DNA of 64,000 bases from Druceiella hillmani (Eukaryota > Arthropoda > Insecta > Lepidoptera > Hepialidae), in the NCBI GenBank assembly GCA_039881145.1, contig JAYKKI010000061.1, positions 12,002,001 to 12,066,000 on the forward strand, in the 5' to 3' direction. Under the pieces are notes generated by a model. The model saw nothing but the letters and a program-made list of their open reading frames with translations. It was not told where the DNA came from and made no database searches. Shown in pieces: positions 23,500 to 37,827 of the stretch. How positions within the stretch are numbered: position 1 is the stretch's first letter; the number at the start of each line of letters is the position of its first letter. The position numbers and the translations under genes are program-made.

Positions 23500-26400
23500 T
23501 CTTGCATTTGTTAAACGTTACTTACTACTTACTAGGTGCAAAACCAATTAAAGGAACATCCATAAGTGTAACTTTCATGAAATAACAGTTTCCATAACAC
23601 CAAATCCATGATAAATTCCTTGGATTTTGGAAAAATCCTTTGGATTGTTATACGACACTTGACATACTTCTCCCTGATTGTTAACTAGTTATTAACTTTA
23701 TCACAAGTATGAGATTTTTTTTCTCATTTATATAAAATTTCACTGACAAACAGTGAATAACAAATGATCAAAGATGAATGTATTGTTTAAAATTATTTAT
23801 AACACTGTTTTTTATTGGTTGCATCTTACTACATGGCCTCCTTATCCTAGGCTAGGCCCCATAGCCATAACTGTGTCAGTGGCCCCAATTATACAGGGCT
23901 GGCGTACCTGCTTTTATTTTAATTGCCCCTAAATAATTTGACATAAAATCGGCAAAATAAATGCATGTTCAGGCTTACAAAATTTGTCTGATTTTGAACA
24001 AATGAACGAGAAAAATAATTAAATGTGAAGTTTATTAAACTTAGTACCTAAACACATGAAGGTTTACATATATTAATTTTTGTCAAATCTACTTTTTTGC
24101 TCTCTCACGTTTGAGGATTTCTTTATGACATTGGAAAAGTCTAATTTTGGAAGACCACAAAAATGGTCAAATTTTTGAACTGTTCTTGGCCGGTTACACT
24201 TCTCTGTCAAATTTTAGTAAATTGCCCAACCTACTGAAAGATATTTCCATTGAAGAGGTTGACACTGTGCAAAAAAATTTGTAGAATTACTTTTGAATTG
24301 TGGATTTACTTTTGTAAGGTATCTTTCAAATTTAATTTATTTTAATTCTATTATTATTAATTCTATAGAGATAAAATTATATAAAGTTAAAATAATTCTA
24401 TAGAGTAAATCCTCATCAGTACATAGAAACAAAAAAATAATTTGTACAAATATAGATGAAAAGTGAAAAAAGAAGATAGAAAACACAATTGCATAGGTTT
24501 ATAAGTATTATCTAAGGAAACATAATCATCTCCATGTTTATACGGAATATCATTTACCTTATAAACACTATAAAATCACTCATTAAAATTAACAATCACC
24601 TAATTACTTATCTTTTTTTTTATTAATTTATTTGAACACTTTAATAATTTGAAATTATTTTGTAGTTGATTAAAATATTTAAAACGCAATATAATATGCA
24701 ATTTTAGTACTAATTGTTTTATTAATTTGAGGTAGTATTAATAGAATAGATTTTGTCCAATCTTGCCTTTCCAAAATTAAATTTTGACACTCATTGTAAG
24801 AATGAATTAAAGAATTCACAAATGTATTTATTAGTTTTTATTTTAACATTTAACTTTTCTATCCGTCTTAGGAAAATTCTCTCACCTGTGAAAATAAAGG
24901 AAATAGTAGATGGCTTCTGAAATTTCAAACTTTATCTTTAAGTCAACCATTATAACATCCAGAACTGGGGATTGTGCTAACTTCTAATTATTCAATTAGA
25001 TCGGGTGACGCCATTTTCTTTTCTGGAGAGTAAGGTTCTATAACCATTTCCTCAACTGCTTTATTGGTTTAGTAATAACATCATTCTATGAATCAGGAAG
25101 GGACCCATCAAATTCAATAAATGAGAGCATTTTCAATATTGAATGAAATCCCTATGGACTGGATAACAGTGATTTAGTTACCTATGCTTGTGTTTTAAGT
25201 CTGAATAGTATCATAGTTACTCCTCTAAAAGATAAAAATATTTCTTAAAACCTATTATATTGAGCACTGGAGTTTGTAGCTATTTCACAGAGAATAATAT
25301 TGATGATTGTAAGTACACCTGGATAATATTTTACGATCATATTCACTACTTGAATTCTTTTACGCAACCTTGTCTCTGAGAGACTAAAAATTATGTGGAT
25401 TTCAAAATATTTTACAAAAATTGCTTTCCACTTCGTTATCTCAAGCTGAATTTGCTGTTGTAAATGTTTACTGGACCACTCTTAAATATATCTCTAGAAA
25501 TTTCCAATTCAGATAATTTTTTCTGTGTTCGCAACTATTCTCATACAAAAGCAAAGTATCATTCTTGTCCAAAGTTTTTGCTCACTTTTGGTTACTGTTA
25601 TTACAATAATACAACATGGAAGATAAATTCAGTCCACACCAATTATTCTCGTGGAAACTATTCCCTTGTCCTTATATCTTTCATTTTTTCGTTAAATAGA
25701 TAATCTTCGCAAAATAATTAAAGGCTTATTTGAGAATGAATAATGTAGTGAATTATCTGGGATAACATCCAGTCAAGTTCCAGGGTAATCATATTTTGAA
25801 TCACGTGTCTTAGATGAATCAATCGTTGAATCTGCATCTATATTTACACATCAGCAATTATAGGTTCGTCAATTTCTTTGTTTTCAAGTTTTTCTAATAC
25901 CCTGCTGGAAATTCGCTATTTTTATTACTAGCATCAATAGAAGCAAATGTGAACTATACATAGATATTATTTATAGACAAGCAGTTTTTATATTCGTGTT
26001 ACTTTTTAGGGCTTAGTAGCCAAATGGCAAAAAAGAGAAATCAAGATACAAGAATTTTTAATGACATTTTTCAGTCTATCTATTTCAATATAAATCTAAC
26101 AGTGACGAAATTTTATAGGATGACGTAGTGTAATTACGCAAACAATTTTTTCAAATAATATTTAATTATTTGAAAAAAATTAAGACGGAACTAAGCCTAA
26201 TACTGAATATAATCTTATTAATTTTACAAAGATTTTTTAAAATTTTTTGGTATGATTTTTGAGTCTCGTCAGAAATTGCAATTATACCAGGTCAATAAAA
26301 TATAATATGTGTTCAAATTTTCAGAAATGACCAATCGAAAAATTTCTATGACCGTACAATACACTTTACTACAGAGTTAATTTTATGAAGGTGTAAGATA

Positions 26401-27860
26401 TTACCTAACATACAGTTACAAATTTTACCTTACATATAGTTAATTTCTGTTTATCAGGAAGTAAATGCAAAGATATATTTTTCAACTCAACTACGATTTC
26501 ATTAGTTATTCTGCAAAGAGGAAAATATTTACCTTGGTTTTTTTCCGTGTATTGTGCTATATATCATAAAATTTCATGTCTAAAAAAAAGTGTGCAAACC
26601 AAAGACCATAGATTAAGTTCAAGATCTGGTGCTGATGTCTGGGCCAACTTACTGTAATCAATCCAACGACACCCTTGTGGGGTCATGATCCTACAACATA
26701 CATTTTCATGGAGCAAATTCATTTGGTAGAACATAGTCGAGAAGAATTATGTTTGAATATTCAGGCCGTCTGATCTAATACATTAGGCACATAAATGCCA
26801 TTAAAAAATTAAATTTGGAAACCAGTAAATATCTGTAAATATCTAATCCTATTTTCTCAAGTAAATATCTAATCCTCATCACTATCTTCATGTATAAAAT
26901 AATGTCATTGTTTAAAAGCATACTAAGCTTGTAAAATTGTGCTTAAGAACGATGATCATGGACTTTTGGGCAGAAACTAATAATGCAATGAACTGAATGC
27001 AACAATTAATTTGAAGTTAAATGTGTGTAATAATTTTATTTATCTAATTTGTTTTTCAATTAATTTTATTTTAATTCTTGGCCTAATCCAAATTAAAACA
27101 ACAAATCCACGAAAAAGGTTTCCAATTCATTGATGTGACTTTCAGCACGAAGTCATAATGTCATTGAATTTCTTGTTAACCTGTAATGCAGAACATGATT
27201 AAGAAGGTAAAACTAGAGGTGCAAGTAATACCTACAACTCATATAGTATACAGTCTCATATAATATTTCAAGGAGGAATCTGCATTTGTGATGTTTACAA
27301 GTTTAGAAGAAAATTCAAGAAAAAAGAGAAAAATTTTTAAAATGAAAGTACACAGAAAATCATTCACTTATTGAAAACTTTTCAAAAGAAACTTGTACAG
27401 AATTTAATTAAGAAGAAATAGTTAGTTACATATTATTATAGTTACATATTATTATTCATACCTCAATCTTTATTATAGTCAGAAATCATGAAAAATTTAA
27501 AATTTGATTTTACGAAGAATTTTAATACGCACATACTTGCCTTCTTGTATAGGAAGTGATATATGATTACATGATCAAAGTTCGGCAGCCGACTTTATTA
27601 AAACTATGACATCTTTCAAACCTGTTTTTTGACTTTGCATCTGTATTCTAAAAAATGAATAAGATTTTTTTCATCACAAGTATCGCCATTCGAAATTCTA
27701 CTTTGGGCATAATGCTTTTAAAGCTTATCGTATTATAGTAGCTTTTAACACTGATACTGTGAAATCAACCACTTTGTATATCATCATATTCATAATGTAA
27801 TGTCGTAAGAATTGCTGAATAATTGTCGTTTGTAATTGGTCTAACAGCCAAGTGCCTGGA
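23500..27860. other. Intergenic, no gene recognised
   Basis: AT-rich, with isolated short open frames, one at 25464-25703, lacking any recognisable motif. Some stretches of higher complexity near 24090-24290 and 26600-26790 look like worn repeats that I could not assign. Confidence 0.35.
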
Positions 27861-27867
27861 CTAAAAG

Positions 27868-28400
27868 TCAATTGTCCAAACGCTGTTTAAGTAGCCAGCC
27901 ATTTGCTTTTCTGCTATACAAAGCAACCACTTTGCCATTTTGAAGGAATTCATACAATATATCATACATCGATAAAAAAAATAAATGGATAAAAATCATT
28001 GCTGAGATGATGGCCATCAAATTTAATTGGTAATTGTAGCAGTGAATGTATGGAATTTCTCGTTTCATTCTTTTTTTATATTCTGACCACAAATGTGCTA
28101 CTTTTCTGGTCTTTACGCTTGTACATTTTTAACACTGATTCAGCCTATGACCAATGTATAAGATATTTTCTGTATTTTCATTTAATAATGTCTCAATAAT
28201 GATTGGTGTAGAAATTTTCTGGATTTTATCTCCGCACATAGCATTGCCTTGTTAATGTGTTGATTTTCGTGTTGTGGAAAATTGGTGTGGGGATCACTGG
28301 TATTTTTTTTCTTCTTACATCCTGTGCAAGGCATGTGTTGGCAGGGATAGCGAAATACTGAATTTTTTGGAAGAAATACTGAAACCATTTGAATCACTTG
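27868..28400 (-). pseudogene. hAT-like (ZMYM1/DUF4371-type) transposase relic
   Basis: Minus-strand pieces resemble this family: a Cys- and His-containing stretch (CTGCKKKKNTSDPH, then FPQHENQHINKAML), then YIHCYNYQLNLMAII followed by LYEFLQNGKV. In intact relatives a [YV]HCYAHxLNL block marks the start of the catalytic core. Large parts are missing between the pieces. Confidence 0.45.
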
Positions 28401-28719
28401 AATTATTTTACTACCAAAGCCCTATTTTTGGAGTTGTTTTATCAGTGCCCCAATTTGTGCAACGTCACCAGGAATACCATTATAAATATTATTTACCAAA
28501 CCTATTTTTAATGAAGTTTTTAGGAATAGCTATTGTATCTTGAGCATCTCTTCGTTCTGTGGAATATGGTTTTGCTCGTCTAGCTTGTTTTTCAAGTCTT
28601 GGTTTTTTACAAAAGAAAATCTGTGTATACTTCGCAAAACCACTCTAATCTTCACACTTAAAAAAACAACATCGTGCACACGTGTGAAATAGAGGAAGCT
28701 GCCTGCTCTACACAATTTT

Positions 28720-31340
28720 GGATATATAGTTGTTGGTTAATTAGTCGACATCTCAAACGGAACATTAAAGTTATGTCTCAATACCCATAGCCAAATCACT
28801 AAATATTAATAGTTTTATCGAACATCATATTTTGTAGACATAAAAAATAAAAATAAATAAGAAATATTATTAAATTTATCTGTATGATATATATTCTGGT
28901 CACATTGACATTAAAAACGACTGCTTACAGAATATGGCCTAATTTTAGGTACACATGCATAATTTATAAGTTTGTTACTCTACGTTAGTGAATGAATAAA
29001 TTATGTTTATTAGGTTAAATTATGTTAGTGAATGATAAATTATGAATGAATAAATATTTTAAGGCCATGTTTATTTCAAAGTCGTCACATATTTTAAAAA
29101 TGGAACATTTGTAACATCTGTTTAACAAAATGATATTACTTTTGAATATAAAATGTTAATTTCATTCGATTACAATGTTATCTTTCACTAAAATATAATA
29201 TTGAAATCACTGTTTTATTTGCTTGCTGCACAATTTTTGTAAAATTATTATTAAATCAATGAAACAAATAATTGGCACATAAATAAAGACCGAAAAGAAA
29301 TTATATTACATGATCAGATTTGTTTAAAAAATTTGTCAATTTCGAAACAAATTTCAATTGTGGGTGGTAAACTGCAATAAAAATATTTTAGAGGTAAGGA
29401 AAATATTCTTAAATTGCACACAAATTGTCTGTTTACACATTAATAAAGAAAACAAAATGAGAAATGAAACATCTGTCTATTAAACCGTTACGAAACTGGC
29501 AGAAACAAATAGTAGACAATTCACTAGACCGCACTAGATAAAGTAGCTTTATTTTGTCAGTGAAAAGACATCAACAATTGACTCCTGCTTTAACATAGTA
29601 CTGTTGCATAATGGTGTATGAATAACATTGAAGCAATGGTATTCACTTGACCAAAATTAAAGATGTTGAACCTATGCTAATTTTATATTGTTTTCTTGTG
29701 ATGCCAAAATCAATTTGTTGTTAGGTGATACATATTGTGTTGACCTATTAAATTTCAAGCGAAAAACTACAAGAAAATAACAATCTGTATTATATTGAAA
29801 TATGCAGAAAATAGAAATAATCTGTTAATACGAGTTAGAAACTAATTTTAAGCCACATGGAGTTCAAGTTAAAAACAATGTATCTCATTATTTAACAGTC
29901 TTTTGTTACCATATGAAATTACCTTTAGAAGGTTATAAATATAAGTACATAAATATGTATACGGATAATATTTTACTAATGGACAACTCGCTCAGACAAA
30001 ACTTTTCAATCTATATTTTTTGTTTAAAAATAAAAAAAACAATGTATATTCATCATTAAACTAATAATTCTAAAGTATGACAAGATCAGTCTTATTATAA
30101 TCTAATAAAGGAATATATATATACAGCATGCATCATCACTAAAATTGCTATTTCAATCTATAATAATGCATCATAGGTGGATTGCAATGCACTTATTTTT
30201 TTTAATCATACCACTTTTTTCTGAAATTTAAAAATTGTCATAAGTCATTAATATATATCTTTTATTTCGACAAATCTAAGAAATGTGGCAATATAGCATA
30301 AATACCCTTTTTAGCGGATGCCAGTGTATTTGATATTTCTAACTATCTCTTTCATTTGAAAATGATAAAGGGTAACAAATTAAATTTTAAGATCAATTTC
30401 ATTTCAAGATCAAGATTGTTTACAATCCATAAATAAAAATTATTCCCATTTGAAAATCTCACACATTTTTTTTTTAAGTTTGTAATTTGCCCAAAATCTA
30501 AGATTCCTAAAATGCAGTCTTAAATTTTTAAAATAAACTTATTTGAATAACTATTTATACAAGGTAGTTTCATTTACCATTTAGATGAATGATTACTTAC
30601 TTCTCAGTAATAATATAAAATTAGACATTTTAATTCCGTTTTTGAATAAATTTCCACAGTTTATTTATTATTTAATATGGCAACACTCACAAATGTCATT
30701 TAAACCGATACTAACATTTGAATCTTCTTGAAGAAACAGTTATTGTTTTAAAATATGGATTCATTTTTATTGTTTGTAAAGTGTGAATTTATGGTTTTTG
30801 TTATATTTTTGTAATACGTTTTGGCGTAAGTCGAATTGGTGACGACGTTTTTAGTATTTGGATGTGATTTTAATATATGCCGAATGCAGTTATAATACTG
30901 GTGAAGACTTTAGAAGTACCCAAATCGAACTTAGAATTTTATTAAGTAACGAATAAATGATGCAAGGAAGCAAATATATCAAATTAACTGCACTTCTTTT
31001 TACTTTACTTTGTTAATTTATTAGCTATTACTATTGTAATTATTTGAGTGAGATGTGTTATGCTAATTTAGGAACGAACACCATGCTTTGTTTTCTAGTT
31101 TTTTCCAAAAGATAAATGACAATTCATGTTGACATTTGACAATTTACAATACGTTACATGTTAGCCAAACTGACAATTGGTGCTTTTTTTACAGGGTGCT
31201 AATTTACACATAATTTGGATTTCATACAAAATTTAAAATTTATTAATTTTATAAACTAGGTGCTGATTTAAAAAATAACATTTTGCTGGATGTTGCTCCT
31301 TTTTAAGTGACGAGACATATATACTGATTTGTAAAGAAAA
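28720..31340. other. AT-rich intergenic DNA, nothing recognised
   Basis: No supported feature on either strand. Confidence 0.4.
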
Positions 31341-31353
31341 TAATTTCTATTAA

Positions 31354-31807
31354 CCGTTTTAGTGTCATGGCTTTTCACTCATATATACTTAAAAATACCA
31401 AAGAAATCTTTTGTTTTTGATGTCATTTACCCTTGTCTCGAAAAAAACTGTATCTCTTCCAAAAATTATCCAATTTTAATAATTTCTTTTTCTTTTTTAA
31501 TTGTTTTCTTAATAAAAACTTGTACAAGGATAATAAAATACAAAGAAAATTATGGAAATATATATATTGTGAACAAAAATTATAACAAAAACTGAAATCA
31601 AGGTCACATCGTATTTTCACAGTCCGGTACATCCTCCGTGTCAGCAAAATAATTGTTATCGTCACTATTATCACTATCACTCAAAATTTGCATTACGCCA
31701 AATTGTGAGCGCACGACAATGTCACTCCCTCTGTCAATGTCAATGAAAAACGATCATTTTCACTCAAATTATTTTCGTATTCTGACATTATGGGTTAAAA
31801 ATTTTTT
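31354..31807 (-). mobile_element. piggyBac-like short element, truncated second copy
   Basis: TTAA at 31350-31353 is followed by CCGTTTTAGTGTC. Close similarity to 19901-20346 then continues to about 31807, where homology stops, so the right end is missing. The 63-codon peptide is frameshifted (a short deletion near 31730) but its second half reads through to the same ENTM end. Confidence 0.82.
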
Positions 31808-32037
31808 GATTGTTTCTTTAGAAACAGATATTAAAAAAAATTAAAAATGATTTTCCCCTTTAAGTGGGTATGGTAATTTTCCAATATTTGGTCAAAAGTT
31901 ATATTAGAAACATCAGTTTTATGAATTCTGAATTTGTGACCCTTATCGTCACAAATTTTCATAAAAGTTACAGTTGGTTCACTTTTCTCACTGTCTATCT
32001 GATTTATTACAGCAACATGATCACTGATGTTATATTG

Positions 32038-32067
32038 ATTGAACTAGGCCCATTTGCCTAGTTCAAT
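32038..32067. repeat. Perfect 12-bp hairpin
   Basis: ATTGAACTAGGC, 6-nt loop, exact reverse complement. Confidence 0.75.
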
Positions 32068-32419
32068 TAACTAACTAACTTAACTATTTGATGGGATAGA
32101 GATGCAGTTTTACCTTACCTTGGTACTTCATTGGGCATGTATCGAAATGCTGGCATTTGTCATCAAAAAGCAGCTCAAACATTTCATTATAAGCTTGAGA
32201 GAGCCAAATGTTAACCTCAAAGGTCAGCTTGATATTTTGCTCTTTATTTGATGTACACTGACGGTAGCAGCAAAGCTCTTCAAATTGACCATATTTTTTT
32301 TACATTGTTCTCAATTTGTTATATGGCCTCTATAAAAGCTTATAGGCTATCAATGTCATCTCATGCCGCAATGAAAAATTCTGCAGTTCGCTTGCATGTA
32401 GCCTCAATTATTGTATCGG

Positions 32420-33988
32420 CATATTATTGAGGGGCAGCATGGATTTGTGTGGAACTGATCAATATTAAACAACTTGTTATTATATATGCAATACCTCTTT
32501 AAATCTATGGATTGTTAGACATGGATTGATCCCATTTACACAGATTTTAAAAAAGTTTTGACAAGGTTGATAATTTCATATTGCTGAATCTCATTTAATA
32601 GTATAAAGGATGATTTATTTCATTGGTTCATCTCTTACTTCAGTTGAAGACAACAAAGCAGTAAAAATTGACAGTTTTCAATCACTGTCACAATTGTTTT
32701 TACGATTCTTACGTTCTTACGAATCACAATCGTTCTTACGATTTCAGGGGTGCCTCAAGGTTCTATGTTGGGCCTCTTTTTATTTATTATGTTTGCAAAT
32801 GACATTAGTAGTTGCTTCAAATACAGAAAGATTCTGTTATATGCTGACAACTTCAAGACTTTCTTCAAAATAAGAAGTTCAACTGATCATACAAGCTACA
32901 AAAATATCTTAATAGACTGGATGCAGACTAAATAAGTTACAATTAAGTAGCAGTAAGTATATATCAATTATTTTCTCGAAAACAAGTCTTTCTTTGGAGT
33001 CTGTTAATTGCATATGTGATCTTGACATGATGTTTAATCATAACTTATATTTGAATACTCACATTAAGCAGATTTATTCAAAGGCTCATACTTCGCTGGG
33101 CTTTGTCTTAAGAACTACCAAGCCCTTTAAGGAAATGAACATGTATTGAATTCGCTACACAATCCTTATCCAGTATCAATTTGAATGTGATGTTGCAATC
33201 TGGAATCCGTACTATGTCACATATTCTAATATGACTATATGGGTGGAGAAAAAATTTATATGCATGTTGCAGTTTCGCATCGATACACCCAAAAAAGACT
33301 ATTGTATTGTATTGCATTCATTTCAATTTTATACTCTCCGTGAAAGGCATGTTCAACTTGGGGCTATTGTGCTTTATAATATCTGTCATAGTCATTACAA
33401 TTGCATTAATATAATGAATAAATTGCAGTTTTGTATGCTTGGGAAAAAGATTCATAACTCCATGCTTCTCTGCCTACTTGTTGCTCGCACCATGCAGTCA
33501 TTTATACAAATAGTATACAACCATTAGTCTTTTGAAACCACGGGACATCATATTTTTTCATTTTGAAGCGAATTTTCTTCATGGATGTTTGAGATGGGGA
33601 ACTAATTGAGAAAATGTGAAACATCATGAAAAAACATAGCAAGGAAATGGTATTTATTGGCTGGGAAGTACATATTGTTGCCTACATGGAGTAAAAGAAA
33701 GACAAAATGCAAGAGGCTGTGTGTAGTATTGCCTACCCCCCTCTATCCTTCTCTTCAAATATACATACCTGTGTATGTGTATGTGGCTATAGTTGCTTAA
33801 TGAGAGTGTAAGTGTTTGGTATACACACAGAGATATGAAATAGGAAAAAGAAATCATTTTCTCACATGGACAAGTATTTGGTATAGTTAATCTGTTTATG
33901 TATTTTCATTCTTTGTTAAGTATTTTTTTGTATGATTTTAATCATGATTTGTATCAGTCTTCTCTCCATATGTGTTAAATAAATAAAC
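32420..33988 (+). pseudogene. Non-LTR retrotransposon (LINE) reverse transcriptase relic
   Basis: Plus-strand fragments follow the reverse transcriptase order of Jockey/CR1-type LINEs. A TDFKK palm-A-like motif lies near 32540, GVPQGSMLGLFLFIMFANDI near 32745-32800, and LLYADNFK at about 32834-32857, where the catalytic YADD reads YADN. Distal segments (LYLNTHIKQIYSKAHTSLGF, VAIWNPYYV, LRERHVQLGAIVLYN) follow to about 33420. Frame changes and stops occur throughout. A TTAAATAAATAAA tail near 33975-33987 may be the 3' end. The element is 5'-truncated. Confidence 0.82.
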
Positions 33989-34118
33989 CCCACTAGGGAC
34001 ATTCATACTGTGACCATTCTCTAAATACTTACAGGAAAACTTTTGACACTTGGAACTTCAACACTTGTTTTATTTTGTCAGTGTTACTGGTCTGCCGTTA
34101 ACTAAATAAATGCAAATA

Positions 34119-34188
34119 ATGTAAGGTGATAAAGACTTAAAAATTAGCTGATGATGTAAGGTGGTAAAGAGTTAAAAATTATCTGCAA
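34119..34188. repeat. 35-bp direct tandem repeat, two copies
   Basis: GTAAGGTG(A/G)TAAAGA(C/G)TTAA recurs at 34121 and 34156. Confidence 0.8.
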
Positions 34189-34999
34189 ATGAGCCTGTGT
34201 AGCAGTTCGTGAATATGTATTGTTTTACGAAAAAGTGCAATAGGTCTTTGTAGATCCTTTCATGTAAACTACGACTGTACGGTGACTGAGCTGTAGGCTA
34301 TATCCTCCAAAATGACAAGCTTGTATTTCTTGACTTTATTCCGTACAGTAGTACAGTACAGTAGTTTTTCCAAAAAGTCTATTTGAATTATAGCTTCTTC
34401 GTTACTGAGATTTTTTTTAAGTCTTTGATTGCTTTATATTGAATAATTATATTTCTCTCATGAACAAAATACATATTTGAATCCTTCTATATATCTTCAA
34501 TGGGGTGATGCGGCTGATCATGAATGTTGTTTTTGGGTATTTTGTTACAATCTGTGCTTTTTGATTTAGGATTCATGTAATCTTGGTTTTTGGCTACCCA
34601 TTTTCTAATTGGTATTGATTTACTAACATTAAACTCTTTGTAATCTGGGTTCTTGTCATCACAATGTCTGTACACAAAATTGCTCATCATAGCAATTTCA
34701 AGATATATTATTGTAAAACAACATTTTTTGACTTTGTAATGCAGACAGTTTCAAATCGATAAAGGAGACAGCATACACTTGGAAAACCCCACACCCCATG
34801 CCACGAGTTGAATAAAACAGTCCTACTGCTGGCACACTTCATATTTTACCACCGACCGAAGATGGATGCATAGCTATCCACATACTGCGCTGCAAACAAA
34901 GAGAATGCAATGCACAAAGCTGCAACCTTTCCATTTTACAATCAACTGCCTAAGGTTATAGGAACCTCTGCACTGCGCTAGGAAGTGGCTCCACCACTT

Positions 35000-36600
35000 G
35001 AACTAAAGTGTTGCAATGAACAGGGCTACAGTCATTGTTAAACGGGTGCTGGCTTTGTCCTTGATTTCTATTATTTGGGATTGTCTTATTTGAGATTGTC
35101 CTCTGCATTTTACAATATGTGGCTGTCGCCATTTGAAGTAAGTGCAGCTATAGGGCTTTCCCTCGGGCAAAGCATAGTGGTAGGCCAATGGTACACCTAG
35201 AGTACATTATTTTGAGCTTGAGTAGAGCATTGGGGAGGCAGGTAATGTATCGGGTAAATTAATATTTGTTTTATGCGGCGAGTTGTCAGAGTGAATGTGG
35301 GATGATGGTTGTTCAATGTCCTCCCTGATTCTGTGGGTGGATTTCAGGTAGTCGATTAAGATTGTTGCTTGTCTATCTGGTAGTTGCAATGTAAATGTTT
35401 TGCCATCTGATTTTAACACTCTGCAGGGACCATCGTATGTTTATGGTTAAAGGGCCTCTTGTCCACGTCATTGCTTATGAATACATGTTCGCAAGTCACG
35501 AGATTTCAATAAATGAATATAGTCCGATGCCACGAGTTTGAATGGCTTGAGTACATTGATTGCATTATGTAGTTGTAGTCTAGGTCCGCTTGCATGTTGG
35601 TAACTGCAGCCAGAAATTGACCGAGTAGTTTAGCCCTGTAGTCGTAAGTTAATTTGTGGTGGTCATTCCGCTGCCTGTGCTTAGAGGGGGTTCGTAAACC
35701 AAGGAGTATGTGCGTTTACGATGTTTGGCTGCTCAAGTGAGACATTAGTGTGGCTTTTAGTCAACGGTGCCAATGCTCAATGATTTCGTTGCACTGTGAG
35801 TGATATGGTGTGGTTCACATCTTTTTGATACCCAAACAGTTTGTGAGACTGGCAAAAGGCTCTCAAACTGGCATTCTTGGTCGTTTGTTATCATTGCAGG
35901 GCATCCGAATTTTGATGTTCAGTTCTTGTAAAGTATTTTTGCAACAATTTCGGTGGTAATATTGCATGTATGCACCACTTCAAGCCATCTTGTTGCTCAG
36001 TTGATAATTGTAACATAAAATTGATCCTCACGGGCTGTAGTAGATAGTGACCCAATGATTTAGATGAAATTAACTTTTGTGCCACCATTTTGTGTGTTGT
36101 TGGGATACTCGGGTGACCTATCTTATTTATGGATTTGAAGACAGTGCTTCTATACTTTTTGGGTATATAAGGGCGAATGTACTGAATCAATACTTCACAA
36201 TATAATTTGCACTAGGTGTTGGGTAAGTTAACTTGTTTGAGTGATAACTTCCTTTATTGGGCTAGCAACTGTATAACTCAGTTTGTTACCTGTGTATAAG
36301 CTATTTGGGTGAACTAAGTGTCAATGGCCTTGACATTGTTTCTACTCAGTTGAGAGTATCAGTGACTATGTTGCCTTGCCCGTTGATATGGTGTATGTTG
36401 ATAGTAAATTTGAAGATGAACAGCAGCAGCCTGTTCTTGTGGTTGGTGAAACCAAAAACAAACTTTCTATTACTTGGGATTGTCTTGCGTTCAAATCAAA
36501 GGGCTATCATTTTTGTTCATTGTCAAGTCCATATTTGTCTCTGAACCACTTGTCAAGGCTGCTTGATTTAACATTCCACTGGAAAAAAGGTACTGTATTG
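35000..36600 (-). pseudogene. Ty3/Gypsy-like LTR retrotransposon pol relic
   Basis: On the minus strand, read right to left: an RNase H end with HHINGQGNIVTDTL near 36335-36400, an integrase zinc-finger region with KKYRSTVFKSINKIGHPSI (about 36095-36155), core-like fragments, then the integrase tail with LKSDGKTFTLQLPDRQ (about 35370-35416). Stops and frameshifts make it inactive. LTRs were not found. Flanking sequence from about 34740 might include a left part. Confidence 0.82.
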
Positions 36601-36649
36601 TGTGATTAAATTAAATTAATTACATACATAATTTACTCATTTACCGTGT

Positions 36650-36940
36650 TAAAACTTGCGATTCTCAAATCTAAAAAGATTTCAAATGATTTTATGTTAC
36701 AAAACTTTCTTTTTACAAATAACAGTCCCCTTGGCACAATCCCTGTTATTTTATGACACAGGGGAATTTTTATGCTACAGGGGACTATTTTATTTTCTTG
36801 CACAGTTCGTTAACAGCTTGTTATCTTATAATTTTTGGGACTGCTAATATGCTATTTCTTGTAACTTTATACTTCATTCATTATATAGCTTGAAAAGGAT
36901 ATTAAAATAGAAGAAAAAATATTAGAACAGAAATAAATTG
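36650..36940 (+). repeat. Inverted-repeat pair, left arm
   Basis: About 290 bp closely matching the reverse complement of 37828-38125, including GGGACTG, ATGCTATTTCTT and AATATTAGAACAGAAA. Arms are about 0.9 kb apart. Confidence 0.85.
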
Positions 36941-37827
36941 CTAAACTGTTAAATTACCAACAGCTTAAAAATGATAGTCTAAAAAGAAAAGAAATGAAAG
37001 TAATATATAGTCCATAATACCAGATGAAAAAAGAATGTTCGTAACATTTAGAATTAAAATTATACATGTTTTCCTTTTTACATAAATGTAAGGGTAAATC
37101 GCCAGATTTAGATTAATGTCAATATTTTAGATTTAATAACTTTTTACTCTTAATTATACATTTGTGTAACTTAAGTTTGCTTTTAACATACTTAAGGTAC
37201 AGTTTAATTTCATTCATTTATGTACTTACATATAATGTAAGAGTTTTATTTCATTGTAAAATTTTATCTTATTTTCTATTACTAATTGTGGGAATGACTG
37301 TCCTCAATGGTGTATTTCATGGAAATGTAGTCTGTATGAGATAGTCGAGTGTCATTTCAATTAGAAATGGTTAGGTTCCCTTTTAGATTAGCCATTCTTT
37401 AAGATTTTTGGAAGTCATGTCGAGATGTTTTTCAGGGATCATTTTTATTCAAATGGAGTCATTACATCACATAATGAGAACAGAGAAAACAGAATATTTC
37501 AACTTGATATTCATAAAATCTTATTTTAGCTCTTCCAAATTGCAACCTCTGAATAGGGTGAATTTTCTTGAACAAAATTATTCATAACTTTTTTCAACGC
37601 CTATTTCTTTTTACGATAGGTAGTACAATATCCCTTCTATGCTTCTTTCACAGTCTTATGCACGAGGGGGAGGTAAGAGGGAGATAATTATGGATCCCGA
37701 TCATGGCTATTCATATCTGTTTATAAGTATCTTGTGCATTTTTTTTTCTTTCATCTGATGTTTTGGAATATACTTTTTTTTCATTTCCTTTCCTTTTAAG
37801 GATAATTTTTAAGCCATTGGTACCCTA

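Noticed and set aside
25464..25703. 79-codon frame with many Asn and Tyr
   Set aside because: No motif, no splice context and ordinary AT-rich composition.
28274..28543. 89-codon plus-strand frame
   Set aside because: It lies opposite the hAT-like relic, and the minus strand carries the recognisable motifs.
34740..35000. Possible LTR of the Gypsy relic
   Set aside because: No matching second LTR or TG...CA boundaries could be found in the window.
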